Source: Conexibacter sp. | GTDB lineage: Bacteria > Actinomycetota > Thermoleophilia > Solirubrobacterales > Solirubrobacteraceae | Length of the DNA stretch: 17,810 bases | Assembly (NCBI GenBank): GCA_025964215.1 | Contig: JAOPZG010000427.1 | Coordinates: 1-17,810 of the forward strand | Direction: 5' to 3' | In this document: one piece after another, positions 5,963 to 12,621 of the stretch | Layout of the letters: each line of letters opens with the position of its first letter | Numbering within the stretch: the stretch's first letter is position 1 | Translations under genes and position numbers: made by a program | The notes under the pieces: generated by a model | The model's database searches: none | Told to the model about the DNA's origin: nothing | Seen by the model: only the letters and a program-made list of their open reading frames with translations

Positions 5963-7105
5963 ATGACTATGCCAGATGTCCCGGCCGACGACTTCGCCCA
6001 CTTCGCTCGGCTGATGCGGCTTGTGGCGAGTCAAACGCGCGACGCCGCCTCGCAGGTCACGCTCTTGTTCGTCACGAACCTCTACCAGGGGGAGTTGGCG
6101 GATCTAGGCCCCGACGGCATCCTCAACACCGCGCAGCACTACACGCGGCGTCAGGCGGACGAGATGATCCGCTCCTTCCAGGAACTCGGCGTCACGGTCG
6201 AGGCCTTCTTCGACGAGCGAAGCTTTCTGAGAGCGGTGGTGGATCGTGAGCCACCGAGGAGCGGCCGTCACGAGATCGTGTTTACGACCGCTGAGGGTGG
6301 CAGCGGGTCTGGGCGTCGCGCGCTCATCCCTGCGGCCTGCAACCTGCTGGAGCTGCCTGTGCTCAATTCCGGCGCTCACGCCTGTTCGCTCGCCCGCCAC
6401 AAATTCCATGCGAACGCCGTGCTCAAGCAGGTAGGCGTGCGCGTTCCGGACGCATGGCACTTCAAGGACGGCGACTGGGTGGGATCGCACGCTCCGCCGC
6501 GTGGTGCGCGTGTGATTATCAAGCCGACCTACGAGTCGATGTGTATCGGTATCGACGACGACAGCGTACTGATCGTGGACGCCGACTTCGCCGACTTCGT
6601 GCGCGAACGGCACCGGCGCTTTGGTCAGTCCCTGCTAGTGCAAGAGTTCGTCTCAGGCGCAGAGGTCGGCGTGCCGCTCATCCGCCTCGGAGCGACGTAC
6701 GCCTTGCCGCCGATCGCCTTCTTGCGCGCGAACGGGGAGCCATACGGCACGCGCCCCAAGACCTTCGACGACGAGAACCTCCAGCACGACGTCTCACACG
6801 CCCTCTACGAGCCGCCGCACGCGCAGCTCCGGGCGCTCCGGGAAGCGGCCGTGCTCGCCTTCGACACGCTTGAGATGAGCGGCGTCGGACGGATCGACTT
6901 CCGCGTCGACGCCGACGGGCGCGCCTGGCTGTTCGACACGAGCGAGTCGCCGCCGCCGGTGGACGGGACGGCGTATGCGATGGCCATGAAAAGCATCGGC
7001 TTGTCGCTTGCCGACATGCCTGCAGTGTGGCTGGGGGCCTGCCTGCTGGAGGCCGGACTCATCTCAGGAGTCGCGCCAGAGGGACAGTTCGCAGCACGGG
7101 ATTAG
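5963..7105 (+). CDS. ATP-grasp ligase related to D-alanine-D-alanine ligase
   Basis: This 380-residue protein has the Ddl layout. The N-terminal alpha/beta domain (about 30-135) starts at VTLLFVTNLYQGE. LPVLNSGAHACSLARHKFHANAVL (131-154) matches the Ddl substrate segment with the K that opens the ATP domain. RVIIKPTYESMCIGI (183-197) carries the ATP lysine K187, LLVQEFVSGAEVGV (224-237) the adenine-binding E228 and the conserved E234, and GVGRIDFRVDADGRAWLFDTSESP (307-330) the catalytic RxDF (R310, D312). The Mg-binding E-x-N of Ddl is D325-T-S327 here, so chemistry or substrate may differ. It lacks a signal peptide and is presumably cytosolic. ATG 5963 follows AGGA in the 17-bp site by 10 nt. 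It overlaps the convergent STAND gene by 42 bp. It may ligate D-Ala or another D-amino acid to a second amino or hydroxy acid. Confidence 0.75.
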   Translation: MTMPDVPADDFAHFARLMRLVASQTRDAASQVTLLFVTNLYQGELADLGPDGILNTAQHYTRRQADEMIRSFQELGVTVEAFFDERSFLRAVVDREPPRSGRHEIVFTTAEGGSGSGRRALIPAACNLLELPVLNSGAHACSLARHKFHANAVLKQVGVRVPDAWHFKDGDWVGSHAPPRGARVIIKPTYESMCIGIDDDSVLIVDADFADFVRERHRRFGQSLLVQEFVSGAEVGVPLIRLGATYALPPIAFLRANGEPYGTRPKTFDDENLQHDVSHALYEPPHAQLRALREAAVLAFDTLEMSGVGRIDFRVDADGRAWLFDTSESPPPVDGTAYAMAMKSIGLSLADMPAVWLGACLLEAGLISGVAPEGQFAARD

Positions 7106-9553
7106 CCGACCGTAGTAAGCCCAAGCGCCACCCACCTCTAACGGGTGCGTATCAAGCAGGATTCGATCCATCGCGCTCCGGTCGGCGTCCGCCTGAACGC
7201 TTGGCAGCAGCTCGACGAGGAGCAGGTGGCGCCGGCGGATGTACGGAGCGCTGGGCCACTTTAGGGAGGCGACGAAGTCGTCCAGTGCGCGATGTCGTTC
7301 GATCGCCGTTTGGGTGTCACCGCACACCGCGGCGGCGGCGACCCGCAGCACGTTGCAGTAGTACCGGTGGTACGGCTCTTCGATCTCGCCGGCCATGAGC
7401 TCGTGGTGAAGCGCGTCGACCTGTGCGACGGCGTCGTCGTCCTGTCCGCCGAGGAGCAGATAGGCGACAAGGTTGCAGCGATGGATGAACTTGTCGCCGG
7501 ACCCTTCGGGGCTGTCGATGATCGTCCGCTGTCGTGCAGCCGCTTCTGCGATGTCGATCTCGTTGCAGCGATAGGCCGCCAGCACGATGTTGCTCGCGAG
7601 CACGTCGAGCCGGCTGAGGAGGTCGGGGGCGTCGAGCGCGATCTGCTCCGCCTGCCGTGCTCGTACGAGCGCGTCGGCCTCTTTGCCAAGCCGGATCTGA
7701 ATAGCAGAGAGGTTTGTCAGGCTGCAGAACAGGTCGCGTCGATCCTTAATTGGATTGCCGGTGCCGCGTTCGAAGAACCTCACCGCCTCGTGGATGCGTG
7801 TCTCGGCGACCTCGGGCGTGTTCACCGCCCCTGCGCGCCGGTTCTGCACCTGCAGCAAGACGGCGGCGTCGATGTCGTATCGCGAACGTCTCAGCAGCTG
7901 CTGCTCGATCTTCTTCTCGGTCGAACGCGCCTCGTCGAACGACTCGGACAGCGCCTGCGCCTGCTGGAGCAGGATCAGAAACCGCATGCCGAGCTCGACC
8001 TCCTGCTCCACTTGCGGCGCCCACGACGAGAGGATCGTTTGCGCATCCGTGAAGCCTGCGGCAGTCCCCAGCTCCATCGAGCAGAGCGCCGCGAGGTAAT
8101 TGCGCTCCGCAGCCATCAGCATCGTCTCGCTCGGCATCGGCGTCAGGAGACGCGGCAGGGATCTCGTGTAGTCACCCGCTCCCACGCACGCATATCCCTC
8201 GGCGAGCGTTTCCAGGTAAACGATCATCTGGCCGTCCTGCGGCAACTGGAGGACGACGCGACTCAGCGCGCGTGCCGGCGAGACACCGGACCGGAGTTGC
8301 GAGACGGCGGACAGCGCGAGCATCTCGCGCATGCGCTCGTGCTCTCCGGCCTGCAACAGTGCTTGCCCGCGCGCGGCGTAGTCGCCCGGTCGCAGGATCG
8401 CCAGGCAGTCGGATAGCTTCGCGTACAGGGTCTGGAGTCGCGACGCCGACTGGTCGTCGAGGATCGCCGCGCGAATCACGTCGTGGGTGAACACGATGCG
8501 GTCCGCTTCGCGTTCGATGAAGCCGATCGCCTCGGCGTGCTCAACTAAGGGCCGCAGCAGCGCCTCACGTGTCTCGGTGATGCACACGAGGTCCTTCTCG
8601 GTGAAGGTCAGCCCGAGCACCGCGGCGCGCACAAGCAGCGTCGTGACCTCGGGACTGAACGAGCCCAGTGACGAGAAGCGGGCGGAAACCAGCGCCGACA
8701 GGTAGCCGCGGTCGACCGCGTCGAGCAAGCCACGGACGCTCTGGTGCTCCGCATACGCAGCGACCTGCTCCGCCAACTTCAGATGGCCGTTGGTGGCACT
8801 GAAGAGCGCCCGCAGAACGTCGTCCGGAAGTCGCTGCCGCAACCCGAAGGCCTCTAGCACATGCGGGAACTGCGCGCCCGTGCAGCGCATCGTCGTGTGC
8901 GTCGCGCTGATGTGCTTGGCGACCATCGCATCGAACGGCGCTGGCGCCACCACCGGCTGCTCCCCCGCCGTGTCGACCAGCAGCACTACAACGGACGCGA
9001 GCTGGGGAATCGCGGCCCGAAGCGGCTCCGAGAGCAACTCGCCGAGCAGCCGCAGCGAGTCAGCATCCCACCAATGCGCGTTGTCGGCAATCAACAGCAG
9101 CGGGCGTGAACGGGCCAGCCGCTTTACGTCGAGAAGCACCTCACGCTCGAGGCTCGAATACGGCCTCAACGCACGCTCCGTCCTCTGGCGCAGCGCGGCG
9201 CTCAGCAGATCGAAGATCGACGTGCCGACGCCAGCGCCGACAAGCGTCGAGTCGGCGAGCCGCAGGACGGTTCGCGTGCCCGTCTCCGCGAGCCCCACCC
9301 AGTCGGCATGAGCCCAAGCCAGGCCAGACAGCAGCGGATAGAGCTCGCGCCACGCATGGTCGTCGTCGCCAACCGCCACGACGCACGTCCCGCCGCCCTC
9401 CCGCCACTTTGAGGCGGCCAGGCGTGCGACATGCGACTTGCCTGATCCGGCCGGGCCGGTAAGTCGGACCGCCTTCACCTCCGACTGGTCCAAATCACCG
9501 ATCAACCGCTCTGCGATGACGTCTTGACCGAGCAGGCCGGCAAGGCTCGACAC
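7064..9553 (-). CDS. Large STAND/AAA-type ATPase with C-terminal helical repeats, no HTH seen
   Basis: This 829-residue protein starts with GTG 9553, one base inside the right 17-bp site, whose AGGA lies 7 nt upstream. The N-terminal NTPase domain (about 1-230) begins LAGLLGQDVIAERL. It holds Walker A GPAGSGKSH (33-41, K39), Walker B LLLIADNAHWWD (152-163, D157) and a sensor-like strand VVVLLVD. A winged-helix-like region (about 270-370: RAAVLGLTFTEKDLVC, VFTHDVIRAAIL) follows. After that comes a long alpha-helical part to the C-terminus that resembles TPR-like repeats (LSNLSAIQIRLGKEADALVRARQAEQIA type helices). This is the plan of MalT/LuxR-type large regulators and other STAND sensors. The C-terminal LuxR HTH, however, is missing, so it likely signals through protein contacts. 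Its promoter must lie outside the segment, to the right of 9571. Confidence 0.75.
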   Translation of the reverse strand: MSSLAGLLGQDVIAERLIGDLDQSEVKAVRLTGPAGSGKSHVARLAASKWREGGGTCVVAVGDDDHAWRELYPLLSGLAWAHADWVGLAETGTRTVLRLADSTLVGAGVGTSIFDLLSAALRQRTERALRPYSSLEREVLLDVKRLARSRPLLLIADNAHWWDADSLRLLGELLSEPLRAAIPQLASVVVLLVDTAGEQPVVAPAPFDAMVAKHISATHTTMRCTGAQFPHVLEAFGLRQRLPDDVLRALFSATNGHLKLAEQVAAYAEHQSVRGLLDAVDRGYLSALVSARFSSLGSFSPEVTTLLVRAAVLGLTFTEKDLVCITETREALLRPLVEHAEAIGFIEREADRIVFTHDVIRAAILDDQSASRLQTLYAKLSDCLAILRPGDYAARGQALLQAGEHERMREMLALSAVSQLRSGVSPARALSRVVLQLPQDGQMIVYLETLAEGYACVGAGDYTRSLPRLLTPMPSETMLMAAERNYLAALCSMELGTAAGFTDAQTILSSWAPQVEQEVELGMRFLILLQQAQALSESFDEARSTEKKIEQQLLRRSRYDIDAAVLLQVQNRRAGAVNTPEVAETRIHEAVRFFERGTGNPIKDRRDLFCSLTNLSAIQIRLGKEADALVRARQAEQIALDAPDLLSRLDVLASNIVLAAYRCNEIDIAEAAARQRTIIDSPEGSGDKFIHRCNLVAYLLLGGQDDDAVAQVDALHHELMAGEIEEPYHRYYCNVLRVAAAAVCGDTQTAIERHRALDDFVASLKWPSAPYIRRRHLLLVELLPSVQADADRSAMDRILLDTHPLEVGGAWAYYGRLIPCCELSLWRDS

Positions 9554-9554
9554 G

Positions 9555-9571
9555 GATAATTCCTAGTTATC
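9555..9571 (-). repeat. Right 17-bp inverted site, dif-like, with ribosome-binding sequence
   Basis: Read on the minus strand this is the same GATAACTAGGAATTATC as at 5942-5958, and one base later the GTG of the STAND ATPase begins. Here the symmetry is longer: CGGATAA and TTATCCG form perfect 7-bp arms around CTAGGAA (9553-9573). AGGA in the centre is positioned as the ribosome-binding site of the STAND gene. Confidence 0.8.
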
Positions 9572-9689
9572 CGAAACGGTGTTCATCGCGGCGGGGATGG
9601 TAGTGGATCGGCTTCTGAAACATGCCGGCTGGCAGAGCGGCGCGGGCGGGCTCCCCGTCGTCGCTCATTGCGACCCAGTCCCATAGCCG
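9572..9689. other. Divergent intergenic region between the invertible segment and the oxidoreductase gene
   Basis: These 118 bp must supply promoters for whatever gene lies at the right end of the invertible segment (leftward) and for the oxidoreductase (rightward). No convincing -35/-10 pair or ribosome-binding site for 9690 is visible. On the minus strand TACCAT near 9600 could be a -10, without a good -35. Confidence 0.3.
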
Positions 9690-11489
9690 ATGGACCGTTT
9701 ACGTGCGTTGCTGGTGGTTGGGGATGCGCTGGCGCAGTCGATTGAGCCGGCGGATGATCTGCTTCGTGCATCGCATCTGTGCGACGCCGGGGACGAGCTG
9801 CTGGCCGACGCGCTGGTGAGGTCGCAGGCGAACGTCTTGATCCATCAACGAGCGATTGAGCCGGCGACCTTCCGCCGTTGGCGAGTCGGGCTGCGCTCGG
9901 CGCTGCTGATCTCCGTTCGCTTGGGGGAAGAGAGTCTTCCGGTCGCGTCGTCGGCGCATCCTGAGGAATGGGCACGCGCGGAGGGCGACTGCGAGGGAGT
10001 ACGCCTGCTCGCCGTGCCGACGAGCGAGGACATGCTCTCTCGCGCGCTCGGAGCGGCGGAGCGCGTTCGCCAAAACGAGGACTCCCCGCGCGCAGACTCC
10101 CCGCGCGCAGAGGCGTCGTGGTCGCGAAGTCGTCGGCCGCCAACGGTCCTGATGGTCGGCCTGGGCGTCGTGAACCTCGTCACGGCCCACTGGCTCGCGC
10201 GCGCCGGCTTCGAGGTCTCTGCGGTCGACGCTGGCCCAGACCCTCGGCTTGGCGAGAGCTGGAAACGCTACGGCTGCTCTCGCGGCGGCGCCAACGCGCG
10301 GATGTTCACGCTGACGGAAGCGGACGACTACCACGATCGGACGCTTGGACGCCCGCCCGTCCACGCCCAATTCCGGCGACCGGTCTCGCTTCGGGGCTGG
10401 CAGCTATGTGCGCCCGGCGCGGCCGAGGAGGAGTGGATCGGCGACTTTGAACGCGTTCCGGCGTGGCTGGCGCGTGCGTACAACGCGGACACGCTCGCAC
10501 TCAACCGTGCGAGTGGGGCACTGTGGGACACGTGGATCCAGGCCGACCCGCACCTGTTCGCAGACGTCGAGCTGACTCGCGACATCGTGCGGATCTACAG
10601 CGACGCGGGCCAGTTCGCGGAGAGCCTGCGCCGTCAGGACAGCGTGGGGGCGACGAAGCAGGTCTACACCCCGGCTCAGCTGCGAGCCGCGCAGCCGGCG
10701 CTCGCCGACGCCCCGGCGGAGGCGATCGCCGGCTGCATCGTCGTGGAGGGGTTCACGCTGTGCGTCCACGACCTCATGGCGGCACTGCTCGACGATCTCG
10801 AGGCCGCCGGCGCCGACCTGCGCTTCGAAACGCGGGTGTCGGAGCTGCTCCGCGACGGCGAAGGCCGGGTGATGGGCGCTCTGACAGGAGATCATGTGGT
10901 TCGGTCCGATCATTTCGTGCTCTCGCTGGGCGCCGAGTTCTCCTCGCTCTCGCCGCCTCCGGCACTGCGCAACCGGGTCCATGGCGTTCTCGGCTGTTGG
11001 GCGACGGTTCCCAACATCGAGCCGCGTTTGACCGCCTCTGTCAAACTGGCCCGCCGCGGCCATAACGCGGAGGACGCGAACGTGACGGTGGCGCGCGACC
11101 CGCTGGGCGATCCGATCCTCGTCTTCGGGTCCGGCTACGGATATGTGGGATCTCGGGGAAAGATCGATGAAAGCGAGCTCGAGGCTCTGTACCGAGCCCT
11201 GGTGGACACCGTCCGCGTCTACTTCCCCCGCGCACTTGACGCAGCGGGGAAAGACCGGGTGCGGGAGTCGTTTCGCCACTGCGTGCGCCCGTGGACCGCG
11301 TCGAACCTTGGGGTCTTCGAGACCGAGCCGACACCTCGCGGCTTGGCGGTTTGGACGGGTGGCCACAACACCGGCGGGTTCGCGCAGGCGCCGGTCATCG
11401 CGGAGGCGGTGCACACGGCACTTAGTGGAGGTCGGCACGCCATGCACGTCGCGTACTCGCCGCGTCGGTGGGCGGCAGGGGCCACCTGA
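9690..11489 (+). CDS. FAD-dependent oxidoreductase of the D-amino-acid oxidase/dehydrogenase superfamily with extra N-terminal domain
   Basis: This 599-residue protein has two parts. Residues 151-590 form a DAO/DadA-like flavoprotein. PTVLMVGLGVVNLVTAHWL (151-169) is the Rossmann dinucleotide-binding start, with GxGxxN in place of GxGxxG; VSAVDAG ends the second strand with the ribose-binding acid. SRGGANARMFT and a C-terminal AVWTGGHNTGGFAQAPVIAEAV (the family's GhnggGf.laP..g.l) complete the FAD site. It likely oxidises or deaminates an amino or imino acid. Residues 1-128 are a separate, unrecognised alpha/beta domain (RALLVVGDALAQSIEP, RSALLISVRLGE, LLAVPTSEDML). A linker carries the repeat DSPRADSPRA (131-140). 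Four bp separate its stop from the alanine racemase, so they form one operon. No ribosome-binding site is evident at ATG 9690, so the exact start is uncertain. Confidence 0.75.
   Translation: MDRLRALLVVGDALAQSIEPADDLLRASHLCDAGDELLADALVRSQANVLIHQRAIEPATFRRWRVGLRSALLISVRLGEESLPVASSAHPEEWARAEGDCEGVRLLAVPTSEDMLSRALGAAERVRQNEDSPRADSPRAEASWSRSRRPPTVLMVGLGVVNLVTAHWLARAGFEVSAVDAGPDPRLGESWKRYGCSRGGANARMFTLTEADDYHDRTLGRPPVHAQFRRPVSLRGWQLCAPGAAEEEWIGDFERVPAWLARAYNADTLALNRASGALWDTWIQADPHLFADVELTRDIVRIYSDAGQFAESLRRQDSVGATKQVYTPAQLRAAQPALADAPAEAIAGCIVVEGFTLCVHDLMAALLDDLEAAGADLRFETRVSELLRDGEGRVMGALTGDHVVRSDHFVLSLGAEFSSLSPPPALRNRVHGVLGCWATVPNIEPRLTASVKLARRGHNAEDANVTVARDPLGDPILVFGSGYGYVGSRGKIDESELEALYRALVDTVRVYFPRALDAAGKDRVRESFRHCVRPWTASNLGVFETEPTPRGLAVWTGGHNTGGFAQAPVIAEAVHTALSGGRHAMHVAYSPRRWAAGAT
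10081..10110 (+). repeat. Two perfect 15-bp tandem repeats in the oxidoreductase linker
   Basis: ACTCCCCGCGCGCAG occurs twice without a gap and encodes the doubled DSPRA. It lies in a linker between domains, so gain or loss of a unit would keep the frame. Confidence 0.85.
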
Positions 11490-11493
11490 CGGG

Positions 11494-12621
11494 ATGCGCT
11501 CCGCCTCACGAGCACCTCTGGGACGTGCCGTCGCGTCGGTCAATCTTGCGGCGATCGAGCGCAATCTCGGTCGCCTGCGTGCGCTGACGTCGGCGGACGT
11601 GGAGCTCTGTGCTGTGGTGAAGGCGGACGCCTACGGCCATGGAGCGGTTCCCGTGGCGCGGGCCGCGCAGGCTGGTGGCGCGTCGCGCTTGGCGGTTGCC
11701 ACTGCAGGCGAGGCCGCTACTCTGCGGGCGGCCGGTATCGGTGGACCGCTCATTGTGCTCGGAGCTCTCACGGACGAGGAGCTCGCGCTCGCACTCAGGG
11801 CCGATGCCGAGATCGTCGTCTGGCACGAGTCGTTCCTGCGGCGTATCGGCGAACGGCGCGCGCGCGTCCACGTCAAGCTCGACACCGGCTTGATGCGCCT
11901 CGGGACACGCGATCTCGAGGCGGCGACCGAGGTCGCCCGTCATGCAGCGGCAAGCCCAAACCTGCGGCTCCTCGGCGCGATGACGCATCTCGCCACCGCC
12001 GACGAGCCGGGGAGTCTCTTTGTCGCAGAGCAGCTCGAGCAGTTCGCACAGTGGGTCGCCCGGCTGCGCGGGGCGCATCCTCGCCTCGTCGCCCATGCCG
12101 CCAATAGTGCCGCGACGATCCAGGAGCCGGACAGCCACTTCGACATGGTCCGCACGGGGATGGCGATCTACGGCCTCAACCCCTTCGATCGCGATGGCCT
12201 CGCCGGAGAACTCGAGCCCGCCCTGTCCCTCAGCTCCTACATCGCCGACGTCAAGGTCTGCGCGCGTGGGGAAACTGCAGGCTACGGCCGCGCGTTCGTG
12301 GCGCGCGAAGCAACCCGGATCGCCGTAATCCCCATCGGCTACGCAGACGGGTACCCCCGTGCCCTCTCCGGCCGCGGTAAGGTCGAAATCGCAGGCAAGT
12401 GCTACCCCGTTGTCGGCTGGATCAGCATGGACAACCTTGCCGTTGACCTTGGGCCCACTGGCACGCCTAACCATGGTGAGGAGGTCTTGCTGATCGGGTC
12501 TAATGTGTCAGTAGACGACATTGCTCGATGGGCCGGCACGATCAACTACGAAGTTATCTGCCGGATAGGGCCTCGCGTCATGCGCACCTATCACCGGGAT
12601 GGGGTCCCGAGCGAGTGGTAG
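11494..12621 (+). CDS. alr: Alanine racemase (PLP-dependent)
   Basis: This 375-residue protein is a complete fold-type III alanine racemase that interconverts L- and D-alanine in the cytosol. VVKADAYGHG (41-50) holds the PLP lysine K43, KLDTGLMRLG (128-137) and HAANSAA (201-207) match conserved barrel segments, and MVRTGMAIYGLNP (218-230) binds the cofactor phosphate. AGYGRAF (262-268) carries the catalytic tyrosine Y264 in the C-terminal domain partner loop, and GWISMDNLAVD (308-318) is the active-site M-D-N loop. Length is typical. The ATG lies 4 bp after the oxidoreductase stop, so the two are cotranscribed. Together with the DAO-type enzyme this recalls dadA-dadX catabolic pairs, but the nearby Ddl-like ligase suggests D-alanine supply to a product instead. 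Whether this is the only alr of the cell cannot be seen. Confidence 0.93.
   Translation: MRSASRAPLGRAVASVNLAAIERNLGRLRALTSADVELCAVVKADAYGHGAVPVARAAQAGGASRLAVATAGEAATLRAAGIGGPLIVLGALTDEELALALRADAEIVVWHESFLRRIGERRARVHVKLDTGLMRLGTRDLEAATEVARHAAASPNLRLLGAMTHLATADEPGSLFVAEQLEQFAQWVARLRGAHPRLVAHAANSAATIQEPDSHFDMVRTGMAIYGLNPFDRDGLAGELEPALSLSSYIADVKVCARGETAGYGRAFVAREATRIAVIPIGYADGYPRALSGRGKVEIAGKCYPVVGWISMDNLAVDLGPTGTPNHGEEVLLIGSNVSVDDIARWAGTINYEVICRIGPRVMRTYHRDGVPSEW

Larger units (their letters stand above)
5942..9571. mobile_element. Candidate invertible DNA segment (two convergent genes between inverted dif-like sites)
   Basis: Two identical 17-bp sites in inverse orientation enclose exactly two convergent genes, with a start codon 4 bp inside the left site and 1 bp inside the right site. 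An intact tyrosine recombinase ends inside the left site. Recombination between the sites would invert the segment, exchange the two genes behind the fixed outer flanks, and keep the recombinase stop codon and both ribosome-binding sequences intact. The repeats, orientation and spacing are directly visible. Inversion itself, and its control by the adjacent recombinase, are inferred from known Xer-type and tyrosine-recombinase phase switches. Confidence 0.65.

Noticed and set aside
7292..8416. Long plus-strand frame (374 aa) opposite the STAND ATPase
   Set aside because: It is a shadow frame caused by high GC. The minus-strand product has Walker motifs and continuous helical repeats.
5942..9571. 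Inverted 17-bp repeats as ends of an insertion sequence
   Set aside because: There is no transposase between them and no target duplication outside (flanks AGTGC and CGAAA differ). The genes inside are a ligase-like protein and an ATPase.
10081..10110. Repeat considered as a possible CRISPR or regulatory array
   Set aside because: There are only two 15-bp units without spacers, and they lie inside a coding linker. No CRISPR-like array is present in the window.
9690..12621. Simple dadA-dadX D-alanine catabolic operon
   Set aside because: The flavoprotein has an extra N-terminal domain and a changed Rossmann motif, and the operon sits beside a Ddl-like ligase and a recombinase, so plain alanine catabolism is not the best reading, though it is not excluded.
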